A stretch of 64,000 nt of DNA from Gracilaria gracilis (taxonomy: Eukaryota; Rhodophyta; Florideophyceae; Gracilariales; Gracilariaceae), in contig JARGSG010000046.1 in NCBI GenBank assembly GCA_030374805.1, positions 220,519 through 284,518 of the forward strand, in the 5' to 3' direction. The first letter of the stretch is position 1. Every line of letters begins with the position of its first letter. Shown here piece by piece: positions 10,800 through 21,118 of the stretch. The notes beneath the pieces are model-generated. The model was given only the letters and a program-made list of their open reading frames with translations. It had not been told where the DNA came from and ran no database searches. Both the position numbers and the translations under genes were made by a program.

Positions 10800-13380
10800 G
10801 GTGGCGTGTGGTGGAGACTTCTTCAAGAAGTTGAATAAATGATTTGTGTATGCCTTTTTGATAGAAGATGTAGTTATCTCCAAAAGGCACAGCAATCTCC
10901 AAATGATCGGAGTTTGAGCAAAGTGTCATTCATCTATATATAGCTACGTGTTCTCTTGATTACAGTGATTTACAAGAGATTCAAAGATACAATTGCGCAG
11001 GTCTAGTGTGCATGGGCATGGTGCCTTTCATAGGAGAATTGTTAGCTATAATTTATTCTATTTAGTTGAAGACCTTAGACTCGAAGGGCTGGCACTCCAC
11101 TACATAACTTGATGTGACAGGGCCATCCGCCAGGTCAAGTAAAGGCTAACAAGCGAGTGTCCGGCTCTGACTCAGGAACCCCTGGCACTCGGTAGACTCC
11201 TCGCGAAAAGCCGACTCCTTGAGTAGGATTAGTCATCCACCTCGTGAGGCTTCCAACACGTCGACTGCTAGAGTGCTTCTTTATCCATGAGTGTGTTTCT
11301 GTGTTTTGTCTGTTCCACACGACCCCCAGCATATCGGTGTCACCCCTTTTCCTTGCTTTTGGCTTTGGGGGCAGGTCTCAGAACTGGCGGACCACTCCAC
11401 AGCTTCGTGTGTTCTCGTCCCTCTCTTGTGACGTTATCACTACCCCCTCGCCGTGTCAACATGACTCCCTGGTTTAACACCTGTTCGCCTGTCGAGACGT
11501 TCAAACCTAGTCTTACACTCGGCTTGTATACCCACCGCAGGTGGTTCAGTTTACTGCGATACGCGCATTAGGGATCGCGCAGAACACCTTCGTGAGTCTT
11601 CCTCATTGGGGTTTGCACCACAAAACGGCTTATTAGCATTGCTTTACAAGGACAAGCTTCCTCCATATAAATATATTACCACAATGTAGGTCAAAATGAA
11701 TAGTTCAAATATTTTGAACTCGATTACATATCTTTGAAAGGCTGCTCTCAATCTCGATAAGTAAAACAAATATATACCAGTCATTCCTATTAATATTTGT
11801 AGAAGGAATAGATCTGAAGTAAGCACTACATATATCCTTTAAGAAACAGAAAAAGCAGAAGTTGATAAAAGGAACCGGAATCCTTCCTTTACTGCTATCT
11901 TCAGGCCAAATGACCCATTCCAACAGAGGAAAGAACTTTAAAATATTTTTCGTTACTCTCTTACGATATATCTGCCACTAAATTTCAGAACAAAAAAATT
12001 CAATATCTCTGCTGATATTAAAAAACATCATATTTTCAACTTACTTTCAAAGCCAAAGGAAAAATAGTTCATTTAATCAGCTTTTCATTGGATAATTTAT
12101 AACAAATATGTTCTCTCAGTACACCATATTGTTTTCCCTTCACAGTTTATGGAAAACTACTTATTTGGTTACAACGTAATGTTAAGTTAAGAAAAGAATA
12201 GTCAAAAACTGGTCACAATAACATACCAATAATAACATTTTATTTCGATGAAATATGCAACTGAGGTTTTTTTAAGAGAAGAAACGTAATATAAAAAGTA
12301 AAATTTGATATTGAGTAACAGGTTTGCTTTTCGTACCTTAGTGAATGAGAAAATTGCTTATCTTTTTTTTCTGTAATTATTATATGGATAAATATGCAGT
12401 TACAATCTTTTTGCACATGGAACAATTTTATGTACAATTTTTTTTGAATAAATTACTGTACTAAAGATATATATACAGTTAATGAAACTGTTTTGGTGGG
12501 GCAAAATTGTGCTTATTGTGCTTTATTTTGTAACCTGACGTTGTTATGCTATTTTCACGACAGTTTCGGATGGAAAAGTACTAAAACTTGGAAAAGAAGC
12601 AAATTTTCAAAAAAGTAAGTATTTTTAGTTTTATATCAGTTGCTTTTTATTGCTTTTGTAATTACATAGGTAAAGTACGGCACTTAACGAGTTAAATCCA
12701 AATACCTACTTTTTGAGTCATACATAATGGGCAAAATGTAATGTGTTGTAAACTGTAATTATTTATGTCTGGTAGAGATCGTAATTTGTATGCATTAGAG
12801 TGCACAATGGAGAGAGAAGATTTGTTTTGTCTGCCACTTTTTATGAAGTACACTTAAATTGTATTTGTTATATAACTGTTATTTAATCTTTCTTTTAACC
12901 GAAATAAGTTTTACTGCCAATAGGTTTCAGAAAAAATCATGGTTGAATATTTATTGTTCGGATACATTCCTTTTAGATAAGTGGAACAGAGTTATTACGT
13001 CTTAGAATTGCATAAAGAGTTCTTATAGGCCAATAACAGTTTTATAGAGTTGTTGGCCTCAAGATGAACTACAAACTTACAATGACATTGGAGCTCATCT
13101 CTACTTCATTGCAATTGTATAGTACATTTTTTTTTGTTCTTTATGGAACATTTGCACGAAGATCTTACAAAACAACAGCAACATGCAAAAGATTAGCTCT
13201 TGTATAGTGCGCACAGTACTTGAAATCTGCTCAGATATTAGTGAATTACTCGCCATTGAATTTGATTGTAAGGCATACCATGCACGTTTAGTAACAGTTT
13301 GAATGAAGTGCACGAGAAATTAAACTCAAATAAAATAACTTCTTATACTCGTATGTAGTTATTGTACTTGGAATGTGATT
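10800..13380. other. Mostly AT-rich non-coding DNA
   Basis: From about 11640 to 13380 the sequence is very AT-rich with only short open frames and no recognisable product. The part 11090-11600 is more balanced in composition and resembles in style the LTR of the gypsy element at 19988 (for example a GCAGGTCTC stretch), so a decayed solo LTR is possible. I could not align it convincingly. Confidence 0.4.
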
Positions 13381-13902
13381 GCGCACTTTAATTTTGTCGA
13401 CTGAATTGGCCTTCGTCAGAAGCCGCAGTTTATATATTTCCCGCGCGCTCCCGCTTTCTACGAGTGAGAGACGGCACGCACGTGTGGGGTGCACGTGCGA
13501 GTTGTGCCATATCTCAACATCTGCGACGGTAAGGGAGAGTGCGCTGGTTGCTGGGCACGTGAGTGTGTCTGTAAACGTTTTTTGTTTGAGGCTGGCAGCT
13601 AGGCCAAACGAGATTTTCGCGCTGACCTCGTATCGGACAAGCAATTTCATTGGCTGCGGCTCGATGGGGTGCGTTGTCGAGAATCGAGATCGCGCAGATC
13701 ACAGTTGGCGCGCTGTTGCCTTTACGTGCGCCCGCTCGTTTCTTCTCGAGCCTGCTCCGCCCCAGCTCCCACAGCGCCGTGCTTATCTACCTCGGCCGTA
13801 TCGCCTCCCTCTTCTTCCTTTCACAGCACTTTCTCCCAACGCACCCTTACCCACGCTTCCATCCCGCGTCCGTAGCCGGCCGTAGACGCTCATTGTCCTT
13901 CC
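13381..13902 (+). promoter_or_regulatory. Probable original promoter and 5' leader of the TIR-NB-ARC-WD40 gene
   Basis: GC content rises sharply here, immediately upstream of the interrupted gene's start codon at 13903. A TATA-like TTTATATATTT lies near 13430 and an inverted CCAAT motif (ATTGGCTG) near 13650. The last 170 bases are pyrimidine-rich (CTCTTCTTCCTTTC.., CCCTTACCCACGC), as in a leader. The role is inferred from position. The promoter is now separated from the main body of the gene by 27.5 kb of transposons. Confidence 0.5.
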
Positions 13903-13916
13903 ATGTCTGCGAATGC
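13903..13916 (+). CDS. First 14 coding bases of the interrupted TIR-NB-ARC-WD40 gene
   Basis: ATG TCT GCG AAT GC lies directly against the copia 5' LTR. Joining 13916 to 41385, that is removing the element and one copy of the 5-bp duplication, gives an open frame MSANASSASASAQ running into the Met at 41410 of the long receptor ORF. The two duplication copies (AATGC at 13912-13916, AACGC at 41380-41384) differ by one base, which is synonymous in this frame. This is the best argument that the true start codon is here. Confidence 0.7.
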
Positions 13917-14397
13917 TGTCGAATGTTGACAGTGACGTGGGACGCTAAGACACTGTCTCTGATCAGCCTTGTTGAACTTGAATTCCTAAGTTACATAAGA
14001 AGAAAGTGAATTGAATCATCTTGATCTGAGGGTACTATTCTAATACGTTCGATTACAGTGACAGATGGTTAGTACTTCAGTAGGTACTACAATGCGTAAA
14101 CAATAAACGGGAGCTATCATCGATTATTACAACTACTATCTTCGTACACTTTGTACCGCATCACAACCCCGAGAGTTCGCTTCACGGCAGCCTCAACCAC
14201 AGGCACTCTATCGCCGGTGGAATCGACAGAGCAACTCTCACTCAGCCAACCAGCAGGCCGGGTGACAGGGTGCTTCTGTGAGAGGTTCAGACCTTGCCAC
14301 AACAGCCCAGCAGAGGGCCGTTATTCAAGGCGAGAACTTGAAGCAGCCATACTGCACCTTCAGCAGTAGACTGCATCTTTCAGGCTGAGTTTTTACA
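13917..14397 (+). repeat. 5' LTR of copia element
   Basis: This copy is nearly identical to 40899-41379 and has TG...CA ends. AATAAAC at about 14100 may be a polyadenylation signal. Differences from the 3' copy that I could see lie in GAGG/GAGA, TTCAG/TTAAG, AAACG/AAACA and GCAGT/GCACT contexts. Confidence 0.93.
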
Positions 14398-14446
14398 GTT
14401 ATAACTGTACGGTCGACCACAATTGTAACGATTACTCAGCTCAATT

Positions 14447-15672
14447 ATGTCGGAGCCTGACGGCATCGCAGCCGTGGAAGCGCTCGCAGAGCAGATCGAA
14501 TCCGGAGGAGGAACGGAAGCCGTGATTGGACTAGATGCGGAAGCCCTTCGTACTTTCAATGAAGCTCTTTACGATGCAGTCGGAGATCCAGATCCACCCC
14601 TCCAAACTGTACGCCAGACGTCATGAAACGTTACAAGGAAGAGCTAGAACAGTACTCAAAGGAAATGATGGACGCTCTGAAGGAAACTGGTGCTCAGAAC
14701 GAAGTCCTGTGGTACAAATCTACGTCTAGTTTTCGGCCCGAGACCTTCGGGCACATGTCAAAGGCCACTGCACTGCGCTGGATCAACTACCTGATCCAGA
14801 ATGGTGTTTGGGTTCGACGTCAGCAAGGATTCAGGCGAGCCAGAGCTCTCGTCGACTGCCTCCAGCAGCCGAAATTCATTCCAGTGCAGACGATAGCACC
14901 AGAAACGAATAATTCTGCTTCTTTAGAGACACCACACCCCGAGACAAATGCAAGGGAGGAGAACACTGCCCATGGTCCAATGCACGACGAACGGGAATTA
15001 CCTCTTCCATATCGTTCGACCTCTGTACATGACTCCAGAGCTCGTGGCCGCGATGCCACAGATTCTTCCAAGGATAGATCAGCGGCAATGGATACCCGAG
15101 CACAACCAGGTGACCCTGCAGCAGTAGACACGCGCCAAGATGGTCTGCGAGACGTGCTCCCAAACTTGTATGCAAACTCGTTTCAGGGAACCAAGCATGG
15201 CAGCCATTCCAATGACAAGTCTGGTGCCAACACCAACTCCGCGTATGCTAACGGTTTCAACAATATGCTAAAGGCGTGCAAGGGACGATGCTCGTATGGA
15301 GGTGGATTTGATGAGGACCTGCAAGGCGCTTTGGATTTCTACGATTCGATGGCCAGAATGTTCCGTCTCTCAGACGAAGAGAAGGCCGAAGCGCTACCAG
15401 CTATTCTCTGTGACGATGCCCTCCAATTCTACATGAAGGAGTACCGAGTAGGAGATTCTTACCCAGCAATCCTTCAGAAACTTGTTGACAACTACATCAA
15501 CCCTGAACAACGGAACAGAACCCTCATCCTCTGGCAGTCAATGAGACTTTCTCAAGCTATGAGAGAGAACCCGGGAAAGAGTGAGCTGGAAGTGTTCAGA
15601 TCCTTCTGTCACAGACCGGTACAGCTTCAGAATCAACTCGATCCTGCGTACAGGACCGATAATTTTCTGTGA
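14447..15672 (+). pseudogene. Copia gag, frame interrupted
   Basis: A first ORF begins with ATG at 14447 (MSEPDGIAAVEALAE..) and stops at TGA 14624-14626, overlapping the ATG (14623) of a second 349-codon ORF in the -1 frame. Both parts look like one gag: an acidic helical N-terminus, a middle region rich in charged and polar residues, and a copia-type capsid part (FDEDLQGALDFYDSMARMF.., LILWQSMRL..). The second ORF stops at TGA 15670-15672, but the same frame continues (DQLIVWTDTSQIAQSL..) directly into pol. That TGA probably replaced an Arg codon, or could act as a leaky stop. The ATGA overlap might be natural, but a one-base indel is as likely. Confidence 0.75.
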
Positions 15673-18600
15673 GATCAACTGATAGTATGGACAGATACTT
15701 CGCAGATAGCCCAGTCTCTACGAGAACGTGTTCCGGCCTCATCACAGGAAGCTCGTAGCCGCATTGCCACTTTCCTTTCGAATGAACCGAGATCTGCTGA
15801 AGCCTTTGTAGTGTCATATCAGAGTCCGAGTACTGAAAGTACCGCATGTTACAGTCTTGGTACGCGATACGGAGGTGACGCCAGAAAGACTTTGAAGAAT
15901 CACGGCCGAACAAAGAAAGGTGATCGCCGTGGCCGACGGATTTCGTCAAGGTGGCTGTCAAGTAAGAAAGGCTGCTACGTTTGCGGCGAGAACCATTTGG
16001 CTCGCACGCGACACTCTCAACAAGAGATCAGAGATGCGTTTGCGAAGATGAAGAGCAGCAGAACATCCGCTTACGTTACTGTCGAAGACCTTGTCAACGT
16101 TGTTCAAGAGCTTACAACTGAAGACGACTCTGCCGATGCTGTCAATATCGTATACTCAAGTGACAGCGAGGCCTCAATCACTGACGATGAATCTGAGGGG
16201 GAAGCAGCCTACATCGTGGAGGATGAATTGTCGTCGCATGAATCCGATGAAGCACTTCTGGCAAATGCCCCCTTCTTGCATGGGATTGGATTCCACAGGG
16301 ATCGAGACACGGCTTTGGCAACGATGGAAGAAGAGCTGAACAGAGGAGAATGCGAACACTTTCGCGGACTTTATATCGATACCTGTGCCAACCGCTCTTC
16401 AGTGATGTCTTACAACCAATATAAGGCTTACTGTGAACAATTCAGCGTGCCGTGTACTATTGATCGTCACAACGTCAAGTACCTGAAGGGCATCGGCGGG
16501 AACAGCAGACCGATTGGGACAGCAACTATTCCTGTTCCGTTCAAAGACTTGAACCTCGTAATCGATGTTACGTTTCAGATTGTGAAGGACAACATTCCAA
16601 GCCTTCTGAGTATGAAGGATATGGTAGACAATGGGCTAGAGATCAGTCTACAGAAACTCGAAGTCATGTACAAGCATCTTCAACAGCCTCTGACGTTCAA
16701 GAACTATTTCTTGATCCACAACTGGAGTAATGGTGATCTTTCGTACTCCTTGTACACAGAATCAGAGCTGAGAAAATTGCATCGCGTCTTCGGCCACCCA
16801 ACCGTCCAGGCTTTTACCAATGTGCTTAAGAGAGCCCGTCCAAACGAAATGACCCCCGAAGTGCGAACTGTGATTGATGAAATTACGCAGGCCTGTGTAA
16901 CCTGTGCCGAGAACGCCCAACGACCCAGAAGGTTCAAGCTGACTGTGGGCATGGACGATCATAGGTTCAACCATATCGTGGCCATCGATGTGAGGTACAT
17001 TAATCAGAGGCCTGTACTGCATGCCGTCGACGAGGCTACGCACTTCAACGCCACTTTGTTTCTGCGCCGCATGACGTCAGCTGAGGTCTGGAAGGCCTTT
17101 CTTCGCTGTTGGTCACGTCTGTACTTGGGGCCGCCGGACTTCTTACGTGTTGATCAAGGCAGTAATTTCGTCTCGAAGGAGTTCCTCGATCTCTCAGATG
17201 CGGACGGGATTACAGTTATGCCGGGCCCAATTGAGTCTCCTTCTACCATGACGCATGTAGAACGGTACCACGGACCGCTTCGTTTAGCTTACCTGAAGCT
17301 AAGAGCCTCACTCCCTCGTAGCGAGACTGACGCGGACTGTCTGCAGATGGAAGTTAAATCTGTCAATGATACAATCGGACCAGAGGGTTTGTGTCCAACG
17401 CTACTTGTATTTGGAGCTATACCTCGGCCAGCGCGACAGACGCCCGCTGAGACTCAGTTGCAACGTGCCAGGGCGATTGACGAGGCCATGGACGTCGTGA
17501 GGAAGGAGCAAGCAAAACGACGAGTCCCGTTTGGTCTCAAGCATTACAACGGCCCGAAAGGAAAGGAGAACAGCCAACAGCTGCTGAAACTCCCAGCCGG
17601 TGCTCCAGTATACGTGTATCGGAAGATTTCAAAGAAATGGGAAGGTCCATTTCCTTTCATACAGATCGATGGTGAGACAGTCGTTGTCCAACTCCCACAC
17701 GGCCGTCGTATATTCCGTTCGAATGTTGTGAAACCCGTCACGAAGTCGGAACTGGGACATCATGGTTCTTCTAACACTGAAGTTGTTGGAGGGAAAGTCA
17801 CAGATGACTTGAAGCTCAGCGCAAAGGAGGTATCGGCCATGTTTGGTGAGGCTTTTAATGTCGAACAAGTTTCAACACAACCCGATCAAGAAGACTTTGG
17901 AGAGGCGAGAGCAAAGGAACTGTCTGGGTTAGAGGAGCGAGGAACTTTTGAAGTCGTAGATGTGAAACAGGTTCCGAGTAGAACGCGCATTTACGGTTCG
18001 AGATGGGTTGACGTTGTCAAGTCTGTGGACGGAAAGGCTCTTAAGAAGTCTCGATTGGTAGCTCAGAACTTCAAAGATCGGGGAAGGTTGGATATTGCGA
18101 CAAAGTCTTCAACGGTCAGCCGACTTGGGCAGAGGATTTCCATTGCCCTCTCCGTGATGATATCAGGACACATGTCATATGTTCGAGATATACCACAGGC
18201 ATATATTCAGTCTGAGTCCCAAATTGAGAGACAGATCTACCTTCGCCCGCCACTGGAAATGGGCCTTGGTTCGCACGAAGTGCTTCGAGTGCTGAAACAC
18301 CTGTATGGCATCCCTGAGAGTGGGCTTCATTGGTTCGTTACCTACCAGACGCATCACAGAAACCAACTTCAGATGCAGCCCACCTCAGCTGATCCATGCG
18401 TCTTGTACAAGCGAACTGGTGAAACGCTTGATGGGGTCACGATTCTGCAGGTTGACGATTCCTTTGGACACGGAACAAATGATTTTCTGGATGAGCAAGA
18501 GAAGCATTCGAAGGCTTTTGAATCAAAACCGCGCAAATGCCTCCACGAGGGAGACAACGCAATTTTCAATGGCATCAATATTCGCAAGAAGACTGGTGGA

Positions 18601-18977
18601 ACTATGGTTATCGAGCAAAGCCAAAAGCTGCGATCTGTCAAGCATGCCCGCTCACAGGAGGACTTTGTCAGTATCCGAGCACAAGTGCAGTATATTGGTT
18701 GTTGCACCAGACCAGATCTTTCTGCTGCAGTGCAGCTCCTTGCTAGCTACGTGAACGAACCCGAAGCCATTCACTTCCGAAGAATGAATTCTGTTGTGGA
18801 CCGATGCCATGAGACTATGGAAACTGGTCTCACATACGTACCATTGGATATGAGTTCATTGCGCCTTATGCTCTTTACCGACGCTTCATTTGCCAACACC
18901 GACAAGCTTAAGTCACAACTTGGGTTCGTTCTACTCTTAGCCGATGGAAACAATAATGCCAATATTATTCACTATGG
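15673..18977 (+). pseudogene. Copia pol: zinc knuckle, protease, integrase, reverse transcriptase, start of RNase H
   Basis: The open frame from 15811 (1060 codons to an early stop) is in the gag frame. Residue numbers are from 15811. A CX2C..H..H knuckle lies near 55-68. The protease motif is DTCANRS at 190, with Cys where Gly is usual. A pre-integrase HRVFGHP..CVTC block follows, then integrase Asp393, Asp448 and Glu484 with exact D35E spacing. RT contains RDIPQAYIQ and QVDD at about 881-884. RNase H starts at LFTDASFAN. The coding sequence is cut at 18977 by the inverted-repeat unit, and the following residues to the stop at 18993 are foreign. The remainder lies at 40454-40872. Confidence 0.9.
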
Positions 18978-18996
18978 CCATAAAAACAGCTGAGCA

Positions 18997-19289
18997 TATA
19001 AAACATGAGTGACACGTGCAGGGAATTAGCGCATAGAGCGCCGGAGTTGCTCAGCTGTTTTTATGGTTATGGGCCCAGATACAGGGGTCTCGGGTTCAAG
19101 TCCCGCCTGGTTCAGAAAAGATTCCTGTACGCAACCGCTGTAAGCGCGATGCACTGTAAGAGATACTCCGCCCAAGCTGTTTCACAAAGCTAGAGATGGG
19201 TCGCCGTCCTCAAGGAAAGAGGAGGAGTATAAAACATGAGTGACACGTGCAGGGAATTAGCGCATAGAGCGCCGGAGTTGCTCAGCTGT
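18997..19289 (+). repeat. Left inverted repeat with tRNA-like core and internal direct repeat
   Basis: The repeat begins TATAAAACATGAGTGACACG. A roughly 90-base segment occurs twice in it, at about 18997-19059 and 19232-19289. The middle has an A-box-like TTGCTCAGCTG (19047-19057) and a B-box-like GGGTTCAAGTCCC (19092-19104) at tRNA spacing, suggesting a polymerase III-type, SINE-like origin. The predicted acceptor ends do not pair, so it is not a functional tRNA. Eighteen bases at 18979-18996 are an extra inverted copy of an internal part (CAGCTGTTTTTATG reversed). Confidence 0.75.
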
Positions 19290-19294
19290 CTACA

Positions 19295-19309
19295 TTGTTA
19301 TGGGCCCAG
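19295..19309 (+). promoter_or_regulatory. Primer-binding site matching the initiator tRNA-Met anticodon arm
   Basis: TTGTTATGGGCCCAG follows ...TCTACA. GTTATGGGCCCAG is complementary to the anticodon stem-loop of eukaryotic initiator tRNA-Met. Half-tRNA priming of this type is known for Drosophila copia and yeast Ty5. The site also contains the ATG (19300-19302) that opens the gag frame. The same TCTACATTGTTATGGGCCC string recurs right after the 3' LTR-like region at 36233. Confidence 0.65.
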
Positions 19310-19987
19310 AAAGCTCAAATCATCTGCCGTCGAAGCCTCGTTTTTCATGGGATATCAGAACAGTTCCGTGGAATGATGGACGTGGAAACCAGGAAGAATA
19401 TGCGGACGCCGTTTCGCTATGGCAAGCTTTTCACGACACGCTGGCGGACTCGAACAGTAACAAGATTCCAAAAGAAGCTCGTGGAATAATGCTGCAATCA
19501 CAACTGTACGGACGTGCAAAGAACCTCTGCAAGACAATTCCAGAGGCAACAGTCAAATCAGTGAAGGGTGTGGATGCAATTGTGGAAGCATTGTACAAAA
19601 GAGATCCACTCGCCGTAGTGTCGGATGTCTTTCAGGATTTCCTTTCACTGTTGAACACGAAGCGAAACCACAACGAAAGCTTTAAGAATTTTGAATCCAG
19701 GTTCCAAGCACAAGTTTCAAGACTCAACGCCCATGGTTCCGAAGCAAAGCTGTCAGATGCGCTTGTGGCCTTCGCTTTACTGGCATATTCAGATGTCGAT
19801 AACAACCAAAGAGTGTCCATTTTAGCAAATGGTGCTCCACGTGAAGCGAGTCTCACTCCGACATCTACTACAAAGGACTATTTGAAGGCGGTGTCGTACT
19901 CATCGATCGCTTCCGTACTCAGGCAGTGCGACAAGATGAAGAATTCTGGAAGGGAACAGTCGTCGAACACTCTTTCAGCAAACTCGG
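19300..19987 (+). pseudogene. Divergent copia-like gag, 5' part, interrupted by the gypsy element
   Basis: The frame from ATG 19300 gives a copia-type gag (YADAVSLWQAFHDTL.., VFQDFLSLLNTKRNHNESFKNFESRFQAQV..) of the kind that polymerises into particles. The gypsy 5' LTR begins at 19988, inside a codon. If the gypsy element and one copy of CTCGG are removed, codon 19987 continues at 31976 and the frame stays open into the zinc-knuckle and integrase part. The start codon lies within the primer-binding site. Confidence 0.8.
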
Positions 19988-20984
19988 TGTGGAGCAATGG
20001 CAATCCGATGTCGGCACGATGAAGTTTCTCATAACGGAGCTCTACCCATTGGGCACTGACGTGTCAGACTATGAATATGGACCCCGTTTCGGGTGGATTT
20101 GGAAATATTATTGGAAAGTACCTTGTTAGGTGAATCTGGGATAGAACCTATGAAATAGGTGTACAGTAGGGCTTCGTGGCATATTTGTCCAAATATTTGG
20201 CGTCACACTCGCTGGGTCGATACTTTGGCACCCTGACACTGGGTTGTTCACGTGTAGAGCCCTCGTGGGAGTGCGCAGCCCTAGATACAGTAGATAGTAT
20301 ATATGCTCGGGCGATCTCGCCCTGGAGCCACTAAGTAAAACTCACCTGAGTCGTATCTTCTTCTTGAAGTACGTGGTCTTCATCCCGAAGGCTGGGCCAT
20401 GGTTGTTACTGCCTACGTAGGTTCACGACTCCTCTGAGGAGAGTAACCACGACTGGTCTCGGTACAATCACCCCTCAGGGTCCCTAAGGAAGTTCTTCAC
20501 TACCAGTTTCTGGCTCGTTTCGCTAATTGCCCCAGTATCAGGTCGTATTTGCTGTCGTTCACCGAGGTACCAGATCTTTGTTTAGTTCATCGTTTTCCTG
20601 GTGCAGGTCTCGCTTCCGCCTCTGTATAGAGTTATATTTGGACACACGTGTGTGTGTGTCTCGTTCCGCTATCGGCCCTGTCCCCGCCGTTGGCACGGGC
20701 CGTAGCTTCGCTCGTGTGGTTCTCCGTAGGAGCACTACACCGTCTTACGGCACCCTTCGCCCCACTTCTGGACTCGTTCTCTCGTGACCCGTCGTCGGTT
20801 ATTCCTCTCTAGGCCCACCCTCTTCTTTACCTCTGCAGGTTATTCCAGTACCGTCTCCGGTTTACATCCGGCTGCCACGCGGCACGCGCACGGGCAGAGG
20901 GCTCTACTTCTGAGTTCGACCTTTTGTGGGAGCAGGACTCGGACACCCTGGTGGACACGTACCCTCTTTGGGGTTTGCTCTACA
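19988..20984 (+). repeat. 5' LTR of gypsy element
   Basis: The 997-bp LTR has a TATA-like AGTATATATGC near 20295. A (GT)n-like run (ACACACGTGTGTGTGTG) lies near 20642. Short open frames within it have no apparent meaning. Confidence 0.95.
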
Positions 20985-20986
20985 TT

Positions 20987-20998
20987 CTGGTCTCCCGA
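20987..20998 (+). promoter_or_regulatory. Candidate primer-binding site of gypsy element
   Basis: TGGTCTCCCGAC begins two bases after the 5' LTR end and would pair with a tRNA 3' end reading GTCGGGAGACCA. The position is right for Ty3/gypsy. I cannot name the tRNA. Confidence 0.55.
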
Positions 20999-21118
20999 CT
21001 TAGAAGAGTATAGTGGACTAGAGCCTAAAAAGGAAGTTTAATTGAAGTAGTACTCATAAGAGTTCGAAACTAGAAGCTTGAAGTTGTTTCCCCGCTTGGG
21101 TTTGTTTCTGTCACTGAA

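Noticed and set aside
11090-11600. Solo gypsy LTR
   Set aside because: Only short stretches resemble the LTR at 19988; there are no clear TG...CA borders or target duplication.
13379-13885. 168-codon plus-strand open frame upstream of the receptor start
   Set aside because: The sequence is GC- and pyrimidine-rich leader/promoter DNA. The frame has no family resemblance, and an overlapping 119-codon frame in another phase looks equally open.
19037-19112. Functional tRNA gene in the inverted repeat
   Set aside because: A and B boxes are present, but the acceptor stem and anticodon arm do not pair.
20527-21041. Open frames inside the gypsy LTRs (again at 31513-32006)
   Set aside because: They are identical in both LTRs because the LTRs are copies. 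There is no protein-family resemblance, and these are control regions.
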